DNA of 64,000 nt from Cranoglanis bouderius. Lineage: Eukaryota > Chordata > Actinopteri > Siluriformes > Cranoglanididae. The position numbers and the translations under genes are program-made. Shown here piece after piece: positions 47,801 through 56,790 of this stretch. The notes beneath the pieces were generated by a model, which was given only the letters and a program-made list of their open reading frames with translations, did no database searches and was not told the DNA's origin. Where the stretch lies: the NCBI GenBank assembly GCA_023630585.1, contig CM042547.1, forward strand, positions 3,594,668 through 3,658,667, in the 5' to 3' direction. Each line of letters opens with the position of its first letter. The first letter of the stretch is position 1.

Positions 47801-50599
47801 CAGGAAGGGAAATGCTGACATTAAAACGGGTGAGTCAGGCATGAATAAATGGAGAGGAGTGAAAGAAATGTAAGGTAGACTTACATCTGATGCAGAGCTT
47901 GTGCCATAGCAGCACCTGTGGTCAGATCTTCCAGTGTCTTACATGGTGCTGCAGTGTTAAAGGTTTGCAACTGAAGGCATATACAAAAAAAACAAACCAA
48001 ATATTATACCACTGATTATTTTTCCACTAAGGAAGGAAATCCTATAGTACATGCAGAATCCACCCTCACTCTCACAGGGTGCTATATTCAAGTAAAAAGG
48101 TTTGCTTCACTTTAAGCCAAAATTAAAAAGACAGAAATTTACAAAAAAAAAAATTTTTTAGAAACTTTCTATTTCTTCAGGTCTTCACAACAAATGAGAA
48201 TGTTGAATGTAATAAGAAAGTTAAGCTTGTGGAAGTGCGAAGAGTAGAGGAATAGAAACATTGTATGGTCTGTTGTAAAGGGTTTTGTGTAGGCAAAAGA
48301 GTGTGCGTAGCTTATAGAGTGCTGTAGTATAGCCTATGCTCTGTGCTCTACTGTGTCAGCGCGGAGTTATAATACACTGATCCAACAAAGCCCACTGATC
48401 TATAGTACTTACTTTAAGCCCTGCACATGGTTCAACCTATAGATCAACATTAACAAGATCACATTCACACGAAAAGTCACAATCAGACAATTCAACGTTG
48501 AACTCAAACTCTGCATATTTAAACAAACTATGCACTACGGTAAAGGTGGTTGTTTTTATTAAAATATAATTTTGCAGTAATAATTCTAAAACTATCACTA
48601 TAGCCAATACAGCCACACATATTCGCAACACAGGATCCCAGAGAATGGTGTACACAAGTTGTTTTGTCTTCTCGGTGACATTTAACATACAACTCTTGTG
48701 TTAATAGTAAAAAGTACAGACCACTTTCCTATTGGAACCAAACGCATTTCTTACAAAAGCACGTGTGGGTCATTCCACACAAATGTGTTTCCATTTAAGT
48801 GGGTTAAATAAATTGGAAATAATATTGTGCTATCCAGATAAACAATATAAAATAAGTATGCATAGCCACTGTGTGTGTAGAACTTTACCTTTCAATACCT
48901 TGAGTTATGCAAATGGCATTGCACACCCCTGCTGAAATAAACAATAGAGCAGTCCGTACAGGATTTCGCTGAGTTTGTTTGTGATTGTTGCGGCCAAAAA
49001 TGGTTGATTTTGCTGTGGATTTTTGCAGAAAAAGCTTGAAATGGCAAAATTGCAATTGCATGAATTTCGGATGTGATGTTTGTTGGTAAATGAGACCGTT
49101 TAGCTGTACTCATGTACTCATGACGTGAATCGAAGAGCGCTTTCACTGAATGCGCGTTGTGATGATGTCACATGACACGTCTTGGCCCAAATCTGCTGAA
49201 AATCTGCAGTAATTTTGAAAAATTGCAAGCTCCTCCGAATATTGCGGAGTTTGCTTGATTTTGTGTTCATTTCTGCGATAACAAACATGTCTGCAAAAAC
49301 GCGAAATCCTAGAGGGACTGATAGAAACCATCATAGAATATGTAATGGTTTTAATGGTTATAATGGGGATTCTATTGGTTTTAATGGAAACTGTAATGGT
49401 CCCTGTGGGTCTCTACTGGTAATCTGTTGCCTTCTATTAATGGTATGATATGTCTAGTGGATACCATTAAGGACCAATAATGGTTATGGTGATGGTTTTG
49501 TAATGCAACTTCTGTCTTGGTTTCTATTGTTTTTTTTTTCCAGCAGGGACCAATTTAATTTGATAAGGGACAATTTATCGTCAGGTTGTTAACGTGTTAC
49601 TTTTAAATTATTATTGTAATAACAAAATGAATGCACTAATTATATGGCCAAAGGTTTGTGGACACTTGATCATCACACCGATATGCGCCTGTTGAACATC
49701 CCATTCCAGATTTAGTCCAACTTTGCTGTATATAATAAGCTCCACTCTTCTGTGAAGGCTTTCCAACTAGATTTTGGAGCGTGGCTGTGGGGATTTGTGT
49801 TCATTCAGGCGCTGATGTTGGGTGAGGAGTCAACAGTCGGTGTTCCAGTTCATCCAAAAAGTGTTCAGTGGGATTGAGGTCAAGGCTCATGAGTTCTTCG
49901 ACTCCCACCTTGGCAAACCGTGTCTTCATGGAGCTATGTTGGGCTACTGATCAGAAGGTCGTGAGTTCAAATCCCAGCACCGCCAAGCTGCCATTGTTGG
50001 GCCCTTGAGCAAGGCCCTTAACCCTCAATTGCTCAGATGTATAAATGAGATAAAATGTAAGTCGCCCTGGATAAGGGCGTCTGCCAAATGCCGTAAATGT
50101 ACAGACATTCTATACAATTTTATTCTATACAATTGTGTGCTTTGTGGCAACAGTTTGAAAAGGACCACATATGGATGTGAAGGTCAGGTGTCCACATACT
50201 TTTGGATATATAGTGTATGTTGTTCCCTGTTTAAATGTTCATTGTTTACGCCTGCAACACTTAGCAGTTTGGCTAGCTATCTGTCCATGCAACATGAGCT
50301 AAAGCGCAGGAGTTATAATACAAATATGGTTGTACAGTGAAACATGCAGCAGTGGTGTGTGGTGATGTCAATGTCTTCACTAAGCTATAACTATGTTATG
50401 TTTGCTACAGATACTGCGATAAACATAGCCCACGACATCCGACTACCTGCGGCAGGTAGTGACATGGTCATTGATGTAACGCTACATAAATAACCCTAGA
50501 ACCGGAGGACGCTCGCGGGAGCAGGCGGATAAATGACACCGAATTGAAACTTACCCAAATAATCAGGCTCTCACATAACACCGTTTTGTTCATATCCAT
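26826..50599 (-). CDS. hook1: Hook homologue 1, dynein/endosome adaptor
   Basis: Links cargo, via the FHIP-FTS complex, to microtubules and dynein. 22 exons in coding order: 50555-50599, 47885-47970, 45969-46041, 45809-45859, 45343-45475, 45080-45147, 44617-44679, 44442-44525, 42909-43072, 40123-40263, 39539-39740, 38978-39088, 38793-38880, 36200-36266, 35946-36086, 34822-34909, 34641-34672, 33189-33271, 28234-28337, 27700-27801, 27101-27169, 26826-26981. They join in phase into 716 residues (human about 728). Residues 1-160 are the Hook domain (SWFNDSWLTRIKEDVGD, then ELGRLLQLILGC); 165 to about 620 is coiled coil (DDYRIHCEELEKQL, NTVSLEEELRKANAA); the C-terminal part has EYEEKLIVTAWYNK and SFLAQQRQVTNARR. 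HOOK1 rather than HOOK3 is favoured by RYKMYLEKARN and the C-terminus. Exon 19 starts at a NAGNAG acceptor. All splice sites are GT-AG. Confidence 0.95.
27180..27665. repeat. Dispersed repeat (copy 2 of 3), hook1 intron 20
   Basis: It shares GGCATACTGTTA, ACTGGAGACTC, TAAACACCTTTT, GGAGCATCCACC, TTGTTACTATAGAAA and CCTTCTGACCGATCAGAAT with the other two copies. It ends 35 bp before exon 20. Confidence 0.6.
27912..28060. repeat. SINE-like fish repeat fragment, hook1 intron 19
   Basis: Text CTCCAGGTTCGATCC resembles a tRNA B-box, followed by the same tail order (TAGGTGTGAATGAGC) seen in other fish SINE-like repeats. Diverged. Confidence 0.45.
28334..28340 (-). other. Tandem NAGNAG splice acceptor, hook1 exon 19
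   Basis: On the minus strand the intron ends ...CCAGCAG before CACTGAAG. Using the first AG gives a 104-bp exon and 716 residues; using the second removes one Ala codon and gives 715. Both keep the frame. Confidence 0.7.
28785..29774 (+). pseudogene. Degenerate Tc1/mariner transposase remnant, hook1 intron 18
   Basis: A start MPRSKEFCKAFRKKVVDAHE near 29142 leads into a helix-turn-helix domain (FKKISK, then HHSTVRKII) and later RKRLHKFDLHGRRARKK and HVWQRSK blocks. Stops and shifts are frequent. The 3' half was cut off by the LINE insertion at 29791. Confidence 0.8.
29775..29790. repeat. Target site duplication, left copy
   Basis: ATGTATACTGTATATA matches 32852-32867 exactly. Confidence 0.88.
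29791..32851 (+). mobile_element. RTE-type LINE, second near full-length copy, hook1 intron 18
   Basis: It is a close relative of the 18205-21326 element, starting at the same CCACAGGAGGTCACAAG text and ending GCCGAAAGGAAAAGAAG. The endonuclease (GTLNVGTMTGKGRE at about 30117; CVQETRWKG) and a reverse transcriptase are recognisable. Lesions: a shift near 30585, TAG at 30689-30691, TAG at about 31874 within EGQK-LHCVFVD, deletion of about 90 bp near 31983 removing the DMYESSR region, and a change of the catalytic FADD box to FVDD. It is antisense to hook1 and is flanked by a 16-bp target duplication. Confidence 0.93.
32852..32867. repeat. Target site duplication, right copy
   Basis: Identical 16 bases to 29775-29790, just outside the LINE 3' end. 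Confidence 0.88.
33272..34640. other. hook1 intron 17, no recognised element
   Basis: I see nothing specific beyond AT-rich intronic DNA. Frames in this stretch lack similarity to known families and are not spliced to hook1. Confidence 0.5.
36350..36560. repeat. Possible palindromic MITE fragment, hook1 intron 13
   Basis: The sequence GCACCAGTCCTAAAGACTCACC...CTATAGTAGGACTGGAATTAAC has ends that are partly inverted (CAGTCCTA versus TAGGACTG) with a centre near CAGCTCATGAGCTC. This fits a small folding DNA element, but target duplications are not clear. Confidence 0.4.
37018..38495. mobile_element. Possible long solo LTR, hook1 intron 13
   Basis: This 1.4 kb stretch differs in composition from its flanks, with a GC-rich block at 37440-37570 (GGGGCCACGTGCCCCGGGAA), a later region with many CpGs (37920-37980), and a start TGTGATG and end GTGTCA compatible with LTR ends. 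It has no coding frame beyond 88 residues. No matching second copy is in the window and I could not confirm a target duplication. Confidence 0.3.
40640..40712. repeat. Dispersed repeat (copy 3 of 3), left part
   Basis: GCATGCTGTTATAAGAACAT and CAACAACAAG match the left part of the 27180 copy; the Tc1-like element at 40713 then interrupts it. The right part resumes at 42093. Confidence 0.5.
40713..42092 (-). mobile_element. Tc1-like transposon, internally damaged, hook1 intron 9
   Basis: Inverted ends start CAGTGGGAGGAAAAAGTA / CAGTGGGGGAAAAAGTA, about 200 bp long, flanked by TA. The minus-strand transposase starts at 41733 with MAKTKELSKDVKDKIVNLHK and a helix-turn-helix (GMGYKTIAKQLGEK). 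A frameshift near 41590 leads to SLPRSGAPCKISPRGVS and a stop; the GGGNIMLWGCFSAKGTGQL block is present but the DPKH/NPIENLW end is missing. It sits inside a dispersed repeat, so it is younger than that repeat. Confidence 0.92.
41776..41872. repeat. Near-perfect internal hairpin in the Tc1-like element
   Basis: CAGGTGTCTTTTATACAGG...GAGATTAGGAGCACTC pairs with its inverted copy after a loop of about nine bases. The arms are about 43 bp with few mismatches. It lies between the right inverted repeat and the transposase start. Confidence 0.85.
42093..42775. repeat. Dispersed repeat (copy 3 of 3), right part, hook1 intron 9
   Basis: Contains ACTGGAGACTCCTTTCTGA, AATAAACACCTCC, TTGGAGCATCCGC, GTTACTATAGAAACGATAAA and CCTTCTGACCAATCAGAATT in the same order as the other copies. 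A short GATGTTACTATAA segment is tandemly repeated inside it (42592-42620). Confidence 0.65.
43073..44441. other. hook1 intron 8, no recognised element
   Basis: Apart from ordinary intronic DNA I see no repeat family, coding exon or RNA gene here. Confidence 0.5.
46870..47200. repeat. Dispersed fish repeat (GACCTTGACC family), copy 1
   Basis: It contains AACATCCCTGTAAGACACAC, TTCAGACATTTGACCTTG, GACCATGTTTGGATGAATTC and GAGATATTG. The same order recurs at 47459-47710. Confidence 0.6.
47459..47710. repeat. Dispersed fish repeat (GACCTTGACC family), copy 2 with end hairpin
   Basis: Same ordered motifs as the copy at 46870. It ends with GCCTCCACCACCTAGTGGCG and GAGGC (47681-47705), an inverted repeat of six plus four base pairs with one mismatch. 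Confidence 0.65.
47971..49641. other. Distal part of hook1 intron 1, no recognised element
   Basis: The DNA is mostly unique. Bases 49335-49500 are a run of diverged AATGGTT-type short repeats (GGTTTTAATGGTTATAATGG). Confidence 0.5.
49642..50216. mobile_element. Non-autonomous DNA transposon (TATATGGCCAAAAG family), hook1 intron 1
   Basis: The left end TATATGGCCAAAGGTTTGTG and right end GGTGTCCACATACTTTTGG are inverted, as in the copy at 16756. The interior includes TTTTGGAGCGTGGCTGTGG and is split by a V-SINE at 49932. Confidence 0.8.
49932..50102 (+). mobile_element. V-SINE-type SINE nested in the transposon
   Basis: A tRNA-like head with B-box text GAGTTCAAATCC is followed by GGGCCCTTGAGCAAGGCCCT, TAAGTCGCCCTGGATAAGGG and CGTCTGCCAAATGCCGTAAA, the conserved domain of vertebrate V-SINEs. 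It interrupts the surrounding DNA transposon. Confidence 0.85.
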
Positions 50600-50900
50600 C
50601 TCTCCCACCGTCGCACTTCTAACATATATATATATATATATGTATTAATTTTTGTTTTTTTTTTTTTTTCCTCCGTCCACCTGCCAACAATGCGCTTCCC
50701 TTTTCGGCTGCGTTTGACCTCACCTGGAGGCGGATGTTACCGTCGACGCGCTCCACAGCCGAGTGTGCTGCGAGTGCGCACAGTTTCTGCCGTAAAGTGT
50801 TCGTGAATCGAAGCGGCGCACCGCTCGCGTGCTCCGCCGATGCGGATTGGGGGATTGACGGGATCAAAGCGCAGGACTGAGGAGTGAAAAGCCAATTATG
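50600..50900 (-). promoter_or_regulatory. hook1 5' flank, GC-rich promoter-like region
   Basis: Immediately upstream of the hook1 ATG (50599), bases 50680-50880 are CpG-dense (CGTCGACGCG, AAGCGGCGCACCGCTCGCG), unlike the AT-rich surroundings. No TATA box is obvious. The transcription start cannot be fixed from sequence alone. Confidence 0.45.
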
Positions 50901-51159
50901 CCTGGAGTTCACGAGCAGAGAACAGCCAATCAGAATGAGGCACTGGAAAAGCCTGCCACTGAGATCATAAAACAAACAAATCGTTAATTTCGGTAAAATG
51001 TAGATAATTTAACTGTATTGCCAGTATTAATAGCCTGGTAAATTTCTATACTAATAAGTTTTAAGACATAAATTCAAAATAAGAGTAAAGGCGAATAAAA
51101 TGACTATAACTCAAGGTGTGGAAAAATATTATAAAATGCAGTAAAATGGGAGGAAAGCA

Positions 51160-51823
51160 GGTAACAGCAAATATAAAAAGTCTACACACCCCTGTTTAAA
51201 TTGCAGATTGTTTGTGATGTAAAAAAAAATAAAATAAAATAAACCAAAATAAATCATGTCAGATCTGTGATATAGCAACCATCACAATTCAAGTGAACAC
51301 CAAATAGAAACATTTTAGGAAAAATTTACAATAACCTGCACAAGTGTGCACACCCTTTTATAATAGGGCATGTGACTGTGCTAAGAATTAACCACCACAT
51401 TCAATCTCATGTTCAGAAGTAATTAACATACAATTATTCAATAAAATGATTCTGATTTACCCCAAATAAAGTTCAGCTGTTTCTGTAGGATTTTCTTCAC
51501 ATCTTCTTGGTTTCGTCCGATTGCTGAAGCCATGGTCCGCAAAGAGCTTACAAAGGATGTACGGTATCTCATCATGGAGCGGCATCGATCAGGAGAGGGG
51601 TATAAAAGAATTTCCAAAACATTAGATGTTCCATGGAACACTGTGAAGGCCGTGATCAACAAGTGGAGAAAATCAGGCACCACACTAACATTACCAAGAA
51701 CAGGATGTCCCTTCAAATTGATGAAAGGACACGAAGAAGACTTATCAGGCAGGCTGCCAAGAGACCTACGCCAACACTAAAGGAGCTGCAGGAATATCTG
51801 GCAAATACTGATTACTCTCTGCC
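51160..51823 (+). pseudogene. Tc1-like transposon, left half only
   Basis: A subterminal region with CTACACACCCCTGTTTAAAT is followed by a transposase start, MVRKELTKDVRYLIMERHR (51532), with helix-turn-helix text GEGYKRISKTLDVPWNTVK. After a frameshift near 51690 it reads RRRLIRQAAKRPTPTLKELQ. It then stops abruptly at 51824, where another transposon family begins. Confidence 0.85.
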
Positions 51824-52665
51824 TCAAACCATTCTTGAACAATTTTTGCAGTGTGGCAGGGTGCATTACCCTGCTGAAAGAGTCCACTGCCATTAGGGAA
51901 TACCGTTGCCATGTTTAGGTAGGTGGTACGTGTCAAAGTAACAGCCGCATGAATGCCAAGACCCAAGGTTTCCCAGCAGAACACTGCCTCCACCGGCTTG
52001 CCTTCTTCCCATAGTGCATCCTGGTGCCATCTCTTCCCCAGGTAAGTGACACACACACACACACCCGGCCATCCACATGATGTAAAAGAAAACGTGATTC
52101 ATCAGAACAGGCCACCTTCTTTCATTGCTCCATGGTCCTGTTCTGATGCTCACATGGACAGGGGTCAGCATGGGCACTCTGACCGGTCTGCAGCTCTGCA
52201 GCCCCATACGCAGCAAGCTGTGATGCACTGTGTGTTCTGACACCTTACTATCATAGCCAGCATTAACTTTATCAGCAATTTGTGCTACAGTAGCTTTTCT
52301 GTGGGATCAGACCAGACGGGCTAGCCTTCGCTCTCCACATGCATCAATGAGCCTTGAGTGCCCATGACCCTGTCACCGGTTCATTGGTTGTCCTTCCTTG
52401 GACTACTTTTGGTAGGTACTAACCACTGCATACTAGGAACACCCCACAAGACCTGCTGTTTTGGAGATGCTCTGACCCTGTCGTCTAGCCATCACAATTT
52501 GGCCCTTGTCAAAGTTGCTCAGAACCTTACACTTGCCCTTACACTTGAACTGACTGTTCACTCGCTGCCTAATATTTCCCACCCCTTGATAGGTGCCACT
52601 GTAACAAGATAATCAATGTTATTCATGTCACCTGTCAGTGGTTTTAATGTTATAGCTGATCAATA
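51824..52665 (-). pseudogene. Second Tc1-type family, right part only
   Basis: Minus-strand text includes TVFPNGSGLFQQGNAPCHTA (second catalytic Asp region) and KIVQEWFEAE; the end GTTTTAATGTTATAGCTGAT matches the terminus of the element at 53124. Frames are broken (stops near 51900 and 52050) and the left end is missing. Confidence 0.8.
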
Positions 52666-53123
52666 TATATCTAAGCTCAGGTCAGGAGTTGCTGAAAATA
52701 ACCTGTAAACTTGACATGGACTTGGCATTCACAGCAGCTGATGAAATGTGGAGCAGACCTGTGGCACGCATTCCTGAAGCACATTAACCCTGGACTTTTG
52801 CCATATTCAGCCCTGCATAAAAGTAAAATGTGGCAAGTTGTTTATTTGGCAGTCGATAACCCACATGCAGCCAAGGTCTTGTTGGATCAATAACTACTAT
52901 TTTTAGCCGACATGACCTTCTACATTTTGGCAAGTAATGTAAAGGGTAAATATTAGCCAGGGAAAAGTTTCGTTAAGAGGCCCCACAATAGGTATGGAAT
53001 GGGAGGATGCAAAGGGACATGGTAAATTTCTTACAGTCTTATAGGCAGTCATTAAAAATCTAGCTTTAAACAAGTGACTTAAACTTTTGACCAGTAGTGT
53101 ATATGTATTATGGAGGGCATATA

Positions 53124-53792
53124 CACCAATCAGCCATACCATTAAAACCAGCTGCCTAATATTATGTAGGTCCCCCTTGTGCCACCAAAACAGCTCTGAC
53201 CCGTCGAGTCATGGACTCCACAAGACCTCTGAAGGTGTGCTGTGGTTTCTGGCACCAGATCCTTTAAGTTCTGTAAGTTGCGAGGTGGGGCCTCCATGGA
53301 TCCGACTTGTTTGTTTAGCACATCCCACAGATGAGATCTGGGGAATTTAGAGGTCAAGTCAACACCTTGAACTCTTTGTCATGTTCCTCAAACCATTCCT
53401 GAATAATTTTTGCAGTGCAGCAGGGTGCATAATCCTGCTGAAAGAGGCCACTGCCATTAGGGAATACTGTTGCCATGAAGGGGTGTACTTGGTCTGCAAC
53501 AGTGTTTAGCTCAATGAACATAACTAACCACTGCATACTGGGAACACCCCACAAGACCTGCCATTTTGGAGATGCTCTGACCCAGTCGTCTAGCCATCAC
53601 AATATGGCCCTTGTCAAAGTCGCTCAGAACCTTACACTTGCCCATTTTTCCTGCTTCCAGCACATCGACTTCGAGAACTGGCTGTTCACTTGCTGTCTAA
53701 TATCCCAACACTTGACAGGTGCCAATGTAACAAGATAATCAATGCTATTCACTTCACCTGTCAGTTGTTTTAATGTTATAGCTGATCAGTGT
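53124..53792 (-). mobile_element. Internally deleted copy of the second Tc1-type family
   Basis: Inverted ends ACACCAATCAGCCATACCATT and TTAATGTTATAGCTGATCAG bound 669 bp. Minus-strand frames contain PNGSGLFQQDYAPCCTAKII and QEWFEEHDKEFKVLT, then PRRVRAVLVAQG-like text. About 470 bp present at 51950-52420 are missing, so only parts of the transposase remain. Confidence 0.82.
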
Positions 53793-54089
53793 ATTAAAAT
53801 AATTTTGAATACACTCTTAACTTGCTCTTACTCTTGCTCTTTTAAAGTACAAATGCTGTCACTGGTGTAACACCCTAACTGAACATTATTTGTACCTTTA
53901 TGAACATAGGGTAGACAAGCATTATTAATATACAGCAATGGTCTTTGAGTGGCACATACACATAAATCTTTTACACCGTGTGTACAAAATGCTCTTATAC
54001 AGTAAAGAAGATGAAAATAGGATTACATTTTCCATCTGAAAAAATCCTGAGTGGACTTTATAAAGTGGAGCACTATCTTTTTTCCAGTT

Positions 54090-54360
54090 TTTTTTTTTTT
54101 TTTCAAGCACATGTGTGGTTGCCTGTGTAAACTCATGGAAAATTACTATTAGCAAGCTATAGGCTGACCTTAATTAAACCCAAACTATGTCGTGTGAGTA
54201 GGAGAAAGTGTTATTCTTTGTCCTTGTATGTGTGGTCACATGACCAAAATAAAGCATCTCCTAATAAAAATGGGATGGGCACTACTTACTTTATTGCTAT
54301 GACTCAAAAATGGAAAAAGCTTCATATTAGCTTTTCTTCAGATTTTTACACAAGAGCTAA
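54090..54360. repeat. Ancient duplicated non-coding segment, copy 1
   Basis: The order CTGTGTAAACT, GGCTGACCTTAATTA, GTGTGAGTAGG, TTCTTTGTCCTTG, GCATCTCCTAATAAAAATGG and GATGGGCACTACTTAC recurs at 55740-55990 with roughly two-thirds identity by eye. Confidence 0.7.
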
Positions 54361-55739
54361 TACAATGTGCCAACACCATAACTACATATAATGCAATGCA
54401 AGGTTTATTATATATATATATACTGGATGTATGTTTGATTGCGCGGCACTTGAGCTATCTTACATGCAAAAGGCACACTCAGAAGGCCTCTAGTTAATTA
54501 TTCACCTGCCTGTCAAATTTATTGTGTACGCTGATGCAGTCAGAAAGTATTGCCTTCTCTTCCTACACTAAGACAGAATACGCACAAATATGCACACCTG
54601 TCACAACTCCTGTAATAGGTAAGACATGTTTATTTATTATTTATGAAATGGGTTTAAGACGTATTTTGTTTTACATCTTACCTTATCATTTCCAAACATG
54701 TCTTAATGTATTCAGTTACAAATGTTAACACTTGTGCAATGTTAACAGTATGAGGTCTAACATAGTGTAGTTAATGATTTTTTTTTTTTTTTTTTTTTTT
54801 ACATCACATTTTCACATACAGGTCAGAACATTCTTGTGTACATGCGTACGCAACCAGATGTTAGTGTTGTTATCGAGAGACACATACTCTAAACTGTGTA
54901 ATAGTTTGTTGGGGCAATAAGGAACTCACCTATGTCAGTTGCAGAAGGCTTGGCAGCTCAACTCATCATGTCATGGATTTTATACAGAGAGAAAAATGTA
55001 AAAGCTAGAATAAATTCTAAAGTTAAAGCAACATGATGGAATTTAAATAGGTATTCTAAATACAAAATATAACTGAATAACCTGATCTGTTATTTTGAAC
55101 TGAATTGGGAAAGGGTTTTGTTACAAAGCACGGAATAATTAGGTGTTTATAAGGGGAAATACAGTATATTTTTTCTTTTCATTAAATGCTCTTTTGGTAA
55201 ATCTACGTATTTAGAGAATGACGCAATACCAGTGTCATGCAATGTCAGTCCTTCAGCAGCTGTGAACACTGCTGTGAGTAATGTGGGAAATACAGAATTC
55301 AGAAATGTTAAACATTTTGCACTTTTTTCTTCTAAAATGCAGAATTCTACTTTTAAAAAAAATTTTGATAATAACGGTCTCAGTCTACTTTAAATTACTC
55401 TTCTGTACATGACTTAACTGATCTAGTCGGTTCGAAAAAAAATAATACATTTTATTTTTCTCACTTTTGTAGGTTTTTGTTGATTTCAGAGAGCAGAGGT
55501 CATCAGCTACAAGGCTGGTACACAAGCAGTAGTGAGGTGAACACACACCAGACAATACATTTAATTAACTAACTAGCTAGCTCTCTATATTCCCATTGCA
55601 GTTGTTATGTATATATTATCCAATAAAGGACATTAAGCCACCAGTTTCATATAATATTTGATTGTAACGGAATGTAATAGATGGTGCACTATTTATTCAT
55701 GTGTAAGTGTATTTTAACATTAGGATTCAGATGCTATAC

Positions 55740-55990
55740 AGATTTCAAACACGTGCGTGACTGACTGTGTAAACTTACAGGAAATAATTGTCAGGTTACT
55801 TACAGACTGACCTCATTAGGCTGTGAGTGTGTAGGTGAGAGTGTGTTAGTCTTTGACCTTGCATACTGTATGTAACTACATGATCGATATTGAATGTCTC
55901 CTACTGGAGAATGGGATGGGCGCCACTTCCTTTCCTGCTATAACCCAATAAGGAAATAAATCTTCGTATTAGCTTTGCTCAGTTACAATT
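55740..55990. repeat. Ancient duplicated non-coding segment, copy 2
   Basis: Partner of 54090-54360. It lies 60-300 bp upstream of the first recognised rnf170-like exon, in the same orientation and about 1.65 kb from copy 1. Confidence 0.7.
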
Positions 55991-56047
55991 GATCTGAAGT
56001 TTATATTTTCCAAAATAAGAATTTTTTTTAATCATTCTACTTTTCAG

Positions 56048-56704
56048 GACTCTCAGTCAGGCAAATCTGCAGGTAGCATGGACCGGCATTGTCCTGTATG
56101 TTTACACGTAGCCATTTTTCCTGTGGAGACAAACTGTGGGCATCTATTCTGTGGTGAGTAGAGCATTTTATACACAGTTGGCCTCTAGTCATACTGGGTA
56201 ATCTGATCTAGATCCAAATGAGTTATTTGTGGGAATGTTCATTAATAATCAAGTTACTGGATGACATTAAGACTAGCCAACAGTTTTATAAATCATATCA
56301 TAGTATGGTGCCAATCTAGATTTGGTTGCCAATCTATTTCTATTTGTTAGGGTGAAATAAGTGGATAAACACTTCACCATGAACAGTGTGTAGCTTGTAT
56401 AGAAACTAGTTATTTGGAGGTTACAGCATAAGACCAGATGGCCTTGGTTTTTTGCATTTATGAAGTAAATGTGCAGTTCCAGAGTTAAGTATAGAGAGAC
56501 TCAGATTCAGCCTAGGCTCTAAAAAGACCTGATCAGTGTGTGGAGTGAGTGAGAGAGCTATTGTGTGGGCAGTCAGACAGCATGGAACAGACTCTCACCA
56601 AATGGCGCACTCAGCAGGTCATGTGACTCTGCTACAGCATGTGTTGTGGAGTTTAATATTTAACTGTTGCCATAGCAACAATGGTTTCCATAGCAACATG
56701 ACAC

Positions 56705-56790
<86 letters not shown>

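Noticed and set aside
49932..50102. A true tRNA gene suggested by the B-box text
   Set aside because: The downstream V-SINE conserved domain and poor tRNA folding arms show it is a SINE, not a functional tRNA gene.
50619..50975. 118-residue minus frame upstream of hook1
   Set aside because: It covers the CpG-rich hook1 flank and has no known domain; its openness is explained by high GC content.
54522..54608. Possible first exon of the rnf170-like gene (ATG plus GTAAGA donor)
   Set aside because: It has no similarity to the RNF170 N-terminus, no hydrophobic helix, and no clear phase-compatible join.
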